This document shows positions 13,176 to 20,831 of a DNA stretch of 20,831 nt, one piece after another. Each line of letters starts with the position of its first letter. Position 1 is the first letter of the stretch. Both the position numbers and the translations under genes were made by a program. Under the pieces are notes generated by a model, which saw nothing but the letters and a program-made list of their open reading frames with translations, was not told the DNA's origin and ran no database searches. Source of the DNA: a virus; the IMG/VR virus record IMGVR_UViG_3300020267_000016, positions 1 to 20,831 of that record; one strand, written 5' to 3'.

Positions 13176-14408
13176 TTATTTTTGTAACGGTTTATAATTT
13201 ACTGGTGTATAGGTTTGTAAAGGTTTAAATATATCTAAACCTGAAATACGTGGCTCTTTAATTTTTTTACCAGTTTTAATATCTACTACTGTACCATCTG
13301 GAAGATACAATAAACCTTTTTCTCTATCTAATCTTGAACCTATAGGGCTTGGTGTTGTACCATAAAGATTTGCAATAAATGCATCACGTTGTGCAGCATC
13401 TGCTAAGTCTATAGTTTGAGTACCTACACCACGTTGGTAATAATCATCAGATGTTATTGGAGGTTGTGCAACTTCCCCTGATTGTAGTGTACCGCTTCCC
13501 CCTGCTATACTAGCCAATCCACTATCATTATCACCATCACCCATAGGACTTGGACCTGTTCCTACGATACGACCATCTGGCATTGTTACATAACGTACAA
13601 ATTGCTGTCCACTTCCACTAGCAGTTGCATATGTTGGTATTCCTCCACGTTGAATAGCATTTTGCATAGCACTAATATTTCTTTGTTTAACCTTATCAAA
13701 AATAGAACCGATTAAACCGGGTATTTTACTAGGATTATTTAATTGATTTAATTGTTGTTGTGCTAGTACATTAAGTCCTTGTCTACCTTCAGAGGATAAA
13801 AAATCACCACCAGCCCCAACTGTAATAGCAGATGTCTGCTCTTCATCATATATACTTGGGTCAAATCCGCCATAGCTTACCTTATCAGGTCTACCAGTAT
13901 CTCTACTTGGTCCTCTATCAACAACATCTAAACCAAAACTTGCTGCCAATTCTGCATCTACATCATCATCGTCATATGCTCCACCATCGTCAGAACCAGA
14001 GCTACTTGAACTACTGCTTGAGCTAGAGGAACTACTTGAACTACTACTACTACTACTATCATTGGAGCTACCACCTTGATATGAACCACCACCCCCTTGT
14101 AAAGACATTAGGCCACCCGGACCACGATTAGGTTTACCATCAAGAGAACCATACAGATTTGCATCAATAAGAATTTTTTGTTCAGCAGGAGTAATATAAG
14201 CAAGTTCTGCAACTACATGGTCAGGAGAAGACAACCACTGTTTAGGTACAGTAACTGTTTCTGTATCACCTAAATAATTAATTATGCCATTTACTTTTTT
14301 AGGTTTAACTTTTTTATTCAGACGTATATCTTTACCTGAAACAGCTCTACTTCCATATACTGGAATACCAGCTAAACCTTTAGTATCTGTTGTTTTTTTC
14401 TTTGCCAT
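13176..14408 (-). CDS. Virion-region protein with 20-serine tract, unknown function
   Basis: A 410-residue protein, mostly low-complexity and lacking membrane segments. Residues 1-100 are ordered in character (GIPVYGSRAVSGKDIRLNKK, VTVPKQWLSSPDHVVAEL); then a Gly-rich stretch, an uninterrupted run of 20 serines (118-137) and an acidic GSDDGGAYDDDDVDAE. The rest is rich in Gly, Ser and Gln (TVGAGGDFLSSEGRQGLNVL) and ends YTPVNYKPLQK. The flexible linker suggests a virion, fibre or scaffold-type protein, but no family is recognised. The start overlaps the end of the 1307-residue gene (TAATG), so it is in the structural operon. Confidence 0.7.
   Translation of the reverse strand: MAKKKTTDTKGLAGIPVYGSRAVSGKDIRLNKKVKPKKVNGIINYLGDTETVTVPKQWLSSPDHVVAELAYITPAEQKILIDANLYGSLDGKPNRGPGGLMSLQGGGGSYQGGSSNDSSSSSSSSSSSSSSSSSSSSGSDDGGAYDDDDVDAELAASFGLDVVDRGPSRDTGRPDKVSYGGFDPSIYDEEQTSAITVGAGGDFLSSEGRQGLNVLAQQQLNQLNNPSKIPGLIGSIFDKVKQRNISAMQNAIQRGGIPTYATASGSGQQFVRYVTMPDGRIVGTGPSPMGDGDNDSGLASIAGGSGTLQSGEVAQPPITSDDYYQRGVGTQTIDLADAAQRDAFIANLYGTTPSPIGSRLDREKGLLYLPDGTVVDIKTGKKIKEPRISGLDIFKPLQTYTPVNYKPLQK
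13998..14057 (-). repeat. Poly-serine coding tract with an (AGT)6 core
   Basis: Twenty consecutive serine codons. The first six are AGT (14040-14057) and the remaining 14 mix AGT, AGC, TCA, TCC and TCT. Confidence 0.9.
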
Positions 14409-17400
14409 TATTTTTCTATCCTTGTATTATAAAGTCTCTGATATAAATTGTAAACACTATCAGGTATGGTTGTTAGTGGTCCTTGAAATGTTTCTCTGGG
14501 TTTAGGTTCTGTTGGAACAAAAACATTTTGGTCTGCAGAAAATAACATTTCTAATTCACTAGGCTGTAGCTGTCTTTTTTTACCGCCCATAGTTATATCT
14601 TGTGTTAAACCTTCTACTGTATAACCAACATCTTTATATAATTGTATCACAGAACGTAATTCTTCAAAACCTTCAAACCTTATTTTTTGTGCATTAATAT
14701 ATTCTTCTTCTACTTCTTCAGGTGTAGCATTAGGATTATTTAATATTTGTTTTAATCTATTGTCAGCTTTTTTTATTTTAGATATGGGAGTATATATGTT
14801 TCTACTTATTCCTGCAGAAAGGTCTTGATTAGTTCTTCTTATACCTAATAAAGCAGGAACATCTATATCACCTTCTGATATAGTATATAAACTATCTGAC
14901 AGTCCTTTGTTGTAATAATTTTTTCTTCTTTCCATATATTTAAGATAACTAGGGTCAAACAAATCTATAAGTTGTTTACCTAATGCTTCTGATATTCCCA
15001 TTTCAGGAGAAGAAAAATCTTGTTTTCCTTTAACAATATCTATGATACCTTGAGTAAACATAGATGGTTGAACCATAGGATAAACAGTTTGTTCTAATGT
15101 TCCAAATAATAATTTATTTTGTTCATATTCAGATAAAGGTTCTCCTTCTAATAAACCTTGATGTATAGCTTTTGCTCCTACTTTAATAATACTATAAGGG
15201 TCATACGAACCTAAATATAAAGTGGGTGCAATAACATGACCTGTCTTTTTATCTTTTTGTATTGGACCTAAATAAATTCTATTTGTATTCATATAGTAAG
15301 GTGCATTAAGATAAGTCATTGCTTTATCTTGCTCATCTGTTATTCCAAATGCACTCATTGTCATGCTTTGTGCAACATCACCAAATGAACCTGCAACACC
15401 CATTCCTACTACTCTACCTGCTAGTGCCTGAAGTAAAGCTTCTCTATTAAAATTACTATCACTAGAATTAAATGCTGCTGTTTTAGCATCATCATAAGTA
15501 TATTTTACAAGGTTCTTAGTTGTTCGTACCATTTCTGCAGGGAAAGACACAAAGTCTCCAAAAGGAGAATAACCAAGTCCTTTAATAAACTTAGGAACAA
15601 GTCTATAGTTTGGCATCATATCTCTTGTTCTTTGTGCTGCCATTTGTTTTAAAGTATTATTATCCATATTAGGATATACTTTTCTTAAATAATTTTTTGT
15701 GTTTTCAAAATGTATAATTTTAAAAAAATCATCTTCTGCTTGATAAATGTCAGCAGCTTTTTTACCTACATTTTTTGCTTTTCTTAATGCAGTTATATCG
15801 TCAATATATTTTCCTGAATCTTCTGATGCAACTTTTAAATTTCTACGAACAATACCTAATCCAATACCTGAATTTGTAACACCTAATTCTACATACTCAG
15901 CTAAAGTTTCTGCTAGTTCTTTATTATTTTTATTTAAAAGTTGACTACTTGTTGTTTTTACTGCTTGTTTTAAAGATGTACCTGTTGGCAATATACCATT
16001 AGCTGTAAGCATAATAATATTTCCCATCATATTTTTTCCATGAGTAGGAATATTTGCTACAGTTTTTGCATATTGAGTAGCTGCTTGAGCACCAACAAGA
16101 CCTCTAAAAAATTTATTTTGAAAAATCTCTGGTAAAGTAACATCAATACCTTTTTTAATTGCATCTGCATATGCTTTGTCTGCATATACTTCTTGTAAAG
16201 GATTAATAATTTGTGGAAGTTTTATTGACTTACCTTCATTTAATGCACGAGAATCTTGATTATATTTTTGTAAAGATATTTTTCCTTGTTGTTTATATCT
16301 CTCAAGTGTTTCTCTTCCTTTGTCTCCAGATAATTTTACAAATTTATTTGCACCTTTAGTAATCCACTCAAGTTTTTCTACACCAACTCCTGAAGAAAGA
16401 TTTACTAAACCAGCTTGAGCTTCTTTAATTGCTTGGTCTTCAGTTAAATTAGGATTAGCTTCTCTAATTTTTCTTACTCTGTTTTGAAATTTAACACTTA
16501 GGTCACCTGCAATTTCTTCCATAAATTTATAGTCTGCATTTAACTTTGCAAGTTTAACATAAGTATTAACAAAGTTTTTTCTTGGGTCTTTTACTTCTCC
16601 CATAAGTTCACGTATAGAAACATCAATATCTTGCCTCTGAAGTAGAGGGTCATTAGAAGATGTGTATCTTCCTTTATTAGCAAGACTTTGCATAAAATTT
16701 GTAAAAGTATCTACATCTTCTATTCTTGAAATTTCTTCTAAAGTTTTTTGAACTTCATTGTTTGTAATTCCTACATTTCTTTGGTTTGCTACATATTGTG
16801 CTGCTCTTTCTATAACATCGTCAGTTAAGTTTTCTTTTAATGTTTTACCCTCTGCAGAACTAAGCTCACCTCTTGCAACTCTAGTATTAATTTCTTTAAC
16901 TTTAGAAAGATTTTCTTTACGGTTTAAAAGTTTTTTTGAAAGTTCTTTTTTATATGAAGGACTATCAAAAACTTTATAAGACCTATTAATATAAAAACCT
17001 TTATTTTTATCTATTATACCTTTTAATTTACCTGCCCCATAAGGCAATGCATCTGAAGCCTCATCTATTTTATCTCTCATTTCTTTAAGAATAGGATATA
17101 AGTCTGGAAATTTAGATTGCATATATTGTTGACCAGCTTCACTATATTGTAAATAATCATTTGAAGCACGAAGAATTATTTCTTCTGCTTTATCTCTAGA
17201 AGATGCTGGTAAATTTTTTACTCTTTCTGTAATTGCTTTATCAAGTTCAATAGCTAAAGCATCTGCACGAATAACTGCAGCTTCTTCTGCTGTTTCTCTT
17301 TTTATTAAAGAAGCTAAAAACAAATCATCTGTTCCCATACGAGAACTAAAAAGCTGTGCTGTTTTGCGTCTTGCAGGTTTAGTTATTTTGTCTAGTTTAT

Positions 17401-18331
17401 TAATGTAAGGACGTGCAGCTTTTTTAGTTGTGTCTCCTATTTGTGTAACTTTATTTTTAACTGGAGACAAAACACCTGTTCTATAACTTTTAGCTATAGA
17501 AGATGCTATAGTTCCTGCACTATGTATTCCTGCACCAAAAGCTCCTTCTATAGAAAGGTTACGAATAAAGGCTTCTAAATAATCTTGAGCTTCTACATCT
17601 TCAGGATTTTTTGCTAAAGCTTCTAATCTTTTAGTTGCTTCCTCATTACCAAAAATAGCAGAACTTATTTCGTCATAAATACTAATACGTGGGTCTTCAA
17701 TAAGAGTAGCAGCAGAAGCATAGCCAACTCCATATCCACCTGCAGTGGCAGCAGTCTTAGCTTTTTTGGACAGCCTACTTAACTTTGCTGCCATCATTGG
17801 TGTTTGTGCAACTAATCTACCAGTATTAAGAATAGTACTTACAGGTAAAGCATAAGAACCAATTACCCCAGATATTTCTTCTGCAGTATTGGTTTCCGGG
17901 TCAAGAAATAATTGTATTTCTTTTCTTGCACTTTCTGGAACAAAATGTTTATAAGCTTCATCTAAGTTATCAATTGTTTCATCAGGTAAAAAAGCTTGAC
18001 CTAAAAACTTTCCTGCTCTTGCTGTCTGCCTACCCACTACTCTTGCAGTTCTTTGAGTATATTCATTAATACCTATTCTAGGTTCTTTAGTAAAATAATT
18101 TATAAAATCTTCTCTTCCAGTTGTAAAACCAGTTTTATCAAAAAGTTCATTAGCTTGTTTAAAAGCTTCTCTATAATCTTGGGCTGCTCCTTTTACATCT
18201 TCAACAGAAACTTCATTAGCTTTTGCAACTGCACTAATATCAGCCGCAGTTATACTACCTTTTTGAGCTTTAATACCAGCAAGCTCAGAAGATATATTAT
18301 TATATGTTTTAGATTTAAAAGATAATGCCAT
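14408..18331 (-). CDS. Very large virion protein, probable internal/DNA-ejection protein
   Basis: A 1307-residue protein, by far the longest here. I find no catalytic motif. It is helical and charged, with hydrophobic, Gly/Ala-rich stretches near the N-terminus (about 152-172 EISGVIGSYALPVSTI, 195-211 ATAGGYGVGYASAATL, 260-280 IEGAFGAGIHSAGTIASSIA) and later hydrophobic areas. Length and composition resemble the large internal virion proteins of T7-like phages (gp15/gp16), which leave the capsid and span the host envelope during DNA entry, and it sits in the virion gene block. That role is inference from size, composition and place. The gene is visibly more AT-rich than the replication genes. 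Start is two bases after the previous stop; the ribosome site is weak (AGGTGA). Confidence 0.65.
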   Translation of the reverse strand: MALSFKSKTYNNISSELAGIKAQKGSITAADISAVAKANEVSVEDVKGAAQDYREAFKQANELFDKTGFTTGREDFINYFTKEPRIGINEYTQRTARVVGRQTARAGKFLGQAFLPDETIDNLDEAYKHFVPESARKEIQLFLDPETNTAEEISGVIGSYALPVSTILNTGRLVAQTPMMAAKLSRLSKKAKTAATAGGYGVGYASAATLIEDPRISIYDEISSAIFGNEEATKRLEALAKNPEDVEAQDYLEAFIRNLSIEGAFGAGIHSAGTIASSIAKSYRTGVLSPVKNKVTQIGDTTKKAARPYINKLDKITKPARRKTAQLFSSRMGTDDLFLASLIKRETAEEAAVIRADALAIELDKAITERVKNLPASSRDKAEEIILRASNDYLQYSEAGQQYMQSKFPDLYPILKEMRDKIDEASDALPYGAGKLKGIIDKNKGFYINRSYKVFDSPSYKKELSKKLLNRKENLSKVKEINTRVARGELSSAEGKTLKENLTDDVIERAAQYVANQRNVGITNNEVQKTLEEISRIEDVDTFTNFMQSLANKGRYTSSNDPLLQRQDIDVSIRELMGEVKDPRKNFVNTYVKLAKLNADYKFMEEIAGDLSVKFQNRVRKIREANPNLTEDQAIKEAQAGLVNLSSGVGVEKLEWITKGANKFVKLSGDKGRETLERYKQQGKISLQKYNQDSRALNEGKSIKLPQIINPLQEVYADKAYADAIKKGIDVTLPEIFQNKFFRGLVGAQAATQYAKTVANIPTHGKNMMGNIIMLTANGILPTGTSLKQAVKTTSSQLLNKNNKELAETLAEYVELGVTNSGIGLGIVRRNLKVASEDSGKYIDDITALRKAKNVGKKAADIYQAEDDFFKIIHFENTKNYLRKVYPNMDNNTLKQMAAQRTRDMMPNYRLVPKFIKGLGYSPFGDFVSFPAEMVRTTKNLVKYTYDDAKTAAFNSSDSNFNREALLQALAGRVVGMGVAGSFGDVAQSMTMSAFGITDEQDKAMTYLNAPYYMNTNRIYLGPIQKDKKTGHVIAPTLYLGSYDPYSIIKVGAKAIHQGLLEGEPLSEYEQNKLLFGTLEQTVYPMVQPSMFTQGIIDIVKGKQDFSSPEMGISEALGKQLIDLFDPSYLKYMERRKNYYNKGLSDSLYTISEGDIDVPALLGIRRTNQDLSAGISRNIYTPISKIKKADNRLKQILNNPNATPEEVEEEYINAQKIRFEGFEELRSVIQLYKDVGYTVEGLTQDITMGGKKRQLQPSELEMLFSADQNVFVPTEPKPRETFQGPLTTIPDSVYNLYQRLYNTRIEK

Positions 18332-18333
18332 TA

Positions 18334-20001
18334 TTATTCACCTAAGTTTTCTAATATATCTCCTGCAGTATCATTTTTTGTATCAGGTGTGCGGTCTACA
18401 GATTCATCCATTGATGTATTATCTCCTACACTTTGACTAACAGACGTACCAAGAGGAAGTCCACGAGATTTAAAAGTAGGAGCAAGTTTTCTCATTTCTG
18501 CCATAACCATTTCTTCTTGAGCTTCTTCAGTTATATTAGAATCACCAATTTGTTCAAGCACATTGTTTCTTGCTTGAGTTATTAAACCATCAATATTAAC
18601 ACTAGCTACTCCTAAATCTTTTGCAAAATCAGAAAATTTACCATATTTAGTAGCACCTGCAGTATAATCTGTAGGTGTCATAATTTCTGTAATATCTGCA
18701 AGACTAGATATTTGTGCCTGTCTAATTTTAATATTTGCTTCTGCCATAGAAATTTTACCATCAGCTAAATCTTGTTGAATTTGTCTAATTTGTTGTTCAG
18801 CAGCATCTTTAATACTACCAGCATATTCTGCTGCTGCTGCGACTTGAGCACCAGTACCTGCTTCAGGGTCTGCCATTGCATAACCTATTAGTAAATCAGA
18901 AACATATTCTGTAGGAGAAGTTTGTTTCATAAGTTTTTCTCTTTGCTCTTTAGCAAGTTTATCTTTTTCTTCTTGTGCAGCTTTTGTTTCTGTTTTGTAA
19001 GTATCTAAATCTGTTTGTAAAGCAAGAGCAGCATCCATAAGCTGTTCTCTATAAGTTTTTTTTCTAGGTGTTTCATTAGTTGTAGTTCCTACACTAGAAC
19101 CATTTGATAATTTTTGTACCATGCCTGACAATCCACCCTGAGAACGGAAAGCAACATGACCACCTTCTTTAAATAAACCAAATGAACCACCAATTTTACC
19201 AACTGCACCAAGAATACCTGCAAGGTTTTGTGCAGAAGAAGGTTTAGCCACAGGCTGGAATTGTTGGAAAGCTTGGTATGGATAGCCATACAATGTAGAC
19301 TGATACTGACCAAGTAAATCATAAGGATATTGTTGCTGTCTTTCAAACTGTTGTTTAGCAATATCAAGACCTGCTTGGGTCATACCACGTTGTGCTTCAC
19401 CAATACCAGACAATGCAGTAAGTTCTGCAAGAGCCTGACGAGGTGCAACCTGCCCAAGACTAGTAAGACCACTAGCTGCTTGACGTTCACGTTGTAGTTG
19501 AGATTCAAATGCACGTTGTGCAGTATCAAATGCCTTTTGTGAACCACGAGTTTGTATATCTGCAAGAAGTTGATTTTGATTACGCATAGCTTCTGATTCA
19601 AGAATAGCCTGACGTGAACCACCAAAGCTACCTGCCCGTGCAGCCTGTGCTCCAATGTTTTGCATTTGTGGTGCAAAAGCACGAGCAGCCTCACGTTTTT
19701 CAACATCTACGACTGCTTGCTGATAAGGAGACATATAAGTAGCAGCTTCAGTAGGAGTAAACTGACGTGCTGTACCTTGTATCATTTGAGCAGCAGGAGT
19801 AAAGTAAGACTGACCTGCACCTACAAGGCTTGATATACCTTGCATAGCTGCAAGTTCTTCAGGAGCAAATCCTGCAATTTGTTGTCCAGTATAAGTAGGA
19901 TATCCAGCAGTTTTCTTTTGCTGATATATATTACTAGCTTCTTTTAATACCTGTTCTAATCCTGACTTATAATCAGTAGGCGTTTGAAATTCTTCTGCCA
20001 T
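18334..20001 (-). CDS. Probable internal virion protein, Ala/Gln-rich
   Basis: A 555-residue protein. Residues about 85-190 form a long Ala/Gln/Arg-rich helical zone with YMSPYQQAVVDVEKREAARAF and ARAGSFGGSRQAILESEAM, a pattern I associate with a widespread marine-podovirus structural protein. Around 260-290 lies a hydrophobic Gly-rich stretch (LAGILGAVGKIGGSFGLFKEGG) that could touch membranes. The second half is charged coiled coil (about 315-430, KTYREQLMDAALALQTDL to EANIKIRQAQ) with a disordered acidic end. Function in DNA ejection is inferred from place and composition. The start overlaps the previous stop (TAATG). Confidence 0.68.
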   Translation of the reverse strand: MAEEFQTPTDYKSGLEQVLKEASNIYQQKKTAGYPTYTGQQIAGFAPEELAAMQGISSLVGAGQSYFTPAAQMIQGTARQFTPTEAATYMSPYQQAVVDVEKREAARAFAPQMQNIGAQAARAGSFGGSRQAILESEAMRNQNQLLADIQTRGSQKAFDTAQRAFESQLQRERQAASGLTSLGQVAPRQALAELTALSGIGEAQRGMTQAGLDIAKQQFERQQQYPYDLLGQYQSTLYGYPYQAFQQFQPVAKPSSAQNLAGILGAVGKIGGSFGLFKEGGHVAFRSQGGLSGMVQKLSNGSSVGTTTNETPRKKTYREQLMDAALALQTDLDTYKTETKAAQEEKDKLAKEQREKLMKQTSPTEYVSDLLIGYAMADPEAGTGAQVAAAAEYAGSIKDAAEQQIRQIQQDLADGKISMAEANIKIRQAQISSLADITEIMTPTDYTAGATKYGKFSDFAKDLGVASVNIDGLITQARNNVLEQIGDSNITEEAQEEMVMAEMRKLAPTFKSRGLPLGTSVSQSVGDNTSMDESVDRTPDTKNDTAGDILENLGE

Positions 20002-20729
20002 TAGGCTAACTCCCTTAACTTTTTGTCTCCGTCAATTTCTTTAATTTGTTTGCGTTGTCCTGTTGCAGACTCACGAACATCTCCCATAAACTTGTCTAGT
20101 TTTTCTGCACCTGCATCAGATGAACCATTTCCAAGATAGGAAACTACATCTGCAGGTAGTACGTATTCATCTCTACTTAAAAGTGCCTTGTCAATTTTTG
20201 GGTCACCTTTTACTTTAAATAGTATATCATCTGACATTCCATCACCACCATTGCCATCTACATCCAACATTCCTTCAAATGGACGTTTTCCTGCTGCAAG
20301 TGCTGCAATTCCACCAGCTTGCTCAAAATTTCCTTGATTTAAAGGCTGCTGAGTAGGCATCTCCATACCCTCTAGGGGTAAACTACCGGGCAAAGGCACA
20401 TTCTCTTGTACGGGCATTGTAGGGGCAGTAATGGGTGGTTCGTTATATTCGGCTATTTTATTGCGTCCATAGTTCATTAATTGTTGCATTGCCTCTCTAC
20501 CAGACATATCTTGGTTCATAAGACCAGATAATCCACTCATTGCTTCTTCTAAACTAAAAGCTTCAGGCAATCCTGTCATAGGATTAGATGTAAGTTTACC
20601 CATTGTACGTAGCATATTTATTTCTGGCTTAGACATATGTACTAATTCTGTATCACCCATGCGTCCACGCATAGCTAGTAAATTTGCTAGACCGCTTTGT
20701 GGTGCTTCTCTGTTTGTAAAATATGCCAT
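20001..20729 (-). CDS. Conserved structural-region protein, unknown function
   Basis: A 242-residue protein. The N-terminal part (RGRMGDTELVHMSKPEINML) and the C-terminal part (LLSRDEYVLPADVVSYLGNGSSDAGAEKLDKFMGDVR) match patterns widely seen in marine podovirus structural proteins, where a D-E-Y-V-(L/I)-P-A-D-V-V motif recurs. Between them lies a Pro/Gly-rich linker (PPITAPTMPVQENVPLPGS). No enzyme motif is seen. It is in the same operon and is coupled to both neighbours by TAATG overlaps. Confidence 0.68.
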   Translation of the reverse strand: MAYFTNREAPQSGLANLLAMRGRMGDTELVHMSKPEINMLRTMGKLTSNPMTGLPEAFSLEEAMSGLSGLMNQDMSGREAMQQLMNYGRNKIAEYNEPPITAPTMPVQENVPLPGSLPLEGMEMPTQQPLNQGNFEQAGGIAALAAGKRPFEGMLDVDGNGGDGMSDDILFKVKGDPKIDKALLSRDEYVLPADVVSYLGNGSSDAGAEKLDKFMGDVRESATGQRKQIKEIDGDKKLRELA

Positions 20730-20831
20730 TATGTATTTACCTTATTTGGAGTCATATAATTTGACTGTGCTTTTGTCATATCTGCTTGGAAATTACTGCT
20801 TTTATTATACAATGAACCAAGGTTATATGCC
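20729..20831 (-). CDS. C-terminal end of an upstream virion-region gene (partial)
   Basis: The - strand frame entering at the right edge (first whole codon at 20830) gives 33 residues, AYNLGSLYNKSSNFQADMTK and then AQSNYMTPNKVNT, ending in TAA that shares one base with the ATG of the 242-residue gene. The TAATG link and the open frame to the edge support a real gene continuing outside the window; no family can be named from so short a piece. Confidence 0.6.
   Translation of the reverse strand, partial: AYNLGSLYNKSSNFQADMTKAQSNYMTPNKVNT

Noticed and set aside
20168-20194. TTGACA-like box on the - strand (TGTCAA near 20191)
   Set aside because: No TATAAT-like box at 16-18 bases downstream on that strand; it lies inside a coding gene.
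1-20831. tRNA genes, CRISPR arrays, integrase, transposase or attachment sites
   Set aside because: No cloverleaf-like sequence, regularly spaced repeats, integrase or transposase motifs were seen while reading both strands; nothing suggests a temperate phage in this part.

Overview
The window reads as part of the genome of a lytic, tailed, T7-related phage (podovirus type), most likely from a marine bacterium. The evidence is a compact gene-end-to-gene-start layout, a full T7-style DNA replication set (gp4-type helicase, family A polymerase, gp2.5-type ssDNA-binding protein, gp3-type endonuclease I, a DUF3310/gp1.7-like protein), a B12-dependent ribonucleotide reductase, a small terminase subunit, a lysis cassette and long virion proteins of a kind often seen in uncultured marine podoviruses. 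DNA is AT-rich throughout. The host cannot be read from the sequence; a low-GC marine alphaproteobacterium is a guess.

Layout. Positions 1-5304 (+ strand) hold the DNA replication and host-DNA breakdown genes: C-terminal part of the replicative helicase, a small HTH protein, a possible nuclease, DNA polymerase, SSB, DUF3310, a Cas4/RecB-like exonuclease, endonuclease I and a small unknown. Positions 5371-8301 (+) hold the class II ribonucleotide reductase, two unknown genes and an unlisted 40-residue membrane protein. Positions 8355-11627 (+) hold a small coiled-coil protein and a surface-sugar type cassette: a glycosyltransferase and a 764-residue fusion of glycosyltransferase, methyltransferase and an MptE/DUF115-like domain. 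Positions 11614-12117 (+) hold the small terminase subunit. From there to the right edge everything is on the - strand and runs toward the + genes: virion proteins (partial gene at the edge, 242, 555, 1307 and 410 residues), then a two-helix membrane protein, an endolysin and a second holin-like protein. The two transcription units collide tail to tail with a 66-base overlap of the last genes.

How it fits together. Endonuclease I and the exonuclease can break down host DNA, the reductase makes deoxynucleotides, and helicase, polymerase and SSB copy the phage genome. The polymerase is clearly T7-type but lacks the long thioredoxin-binding loop of T7. Three good sigma70-type promoters (2855-2883, 5307-5335, 8298-8326), one of them a perfect TTGACA-17-TATAAT, lie just before SSB, before the reductase and before the sugar cassette. 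This suggests host RNA polymerase reads this arm; no phage RNA polymerase gene lies in the window. Many neighbours are joined by ATGA or TAATG overlaps, so translation is probably coupled.

The most unusual signals are an apparent total absence of the tetranucleotide GATC, the three-domain fusion with its own consensus promoter, an 11-base perfect inverted repeat inside the small terminase gene, a shortened T7-type polymerase, and a 20-serine tract with mixed codons in a virion-region protein.
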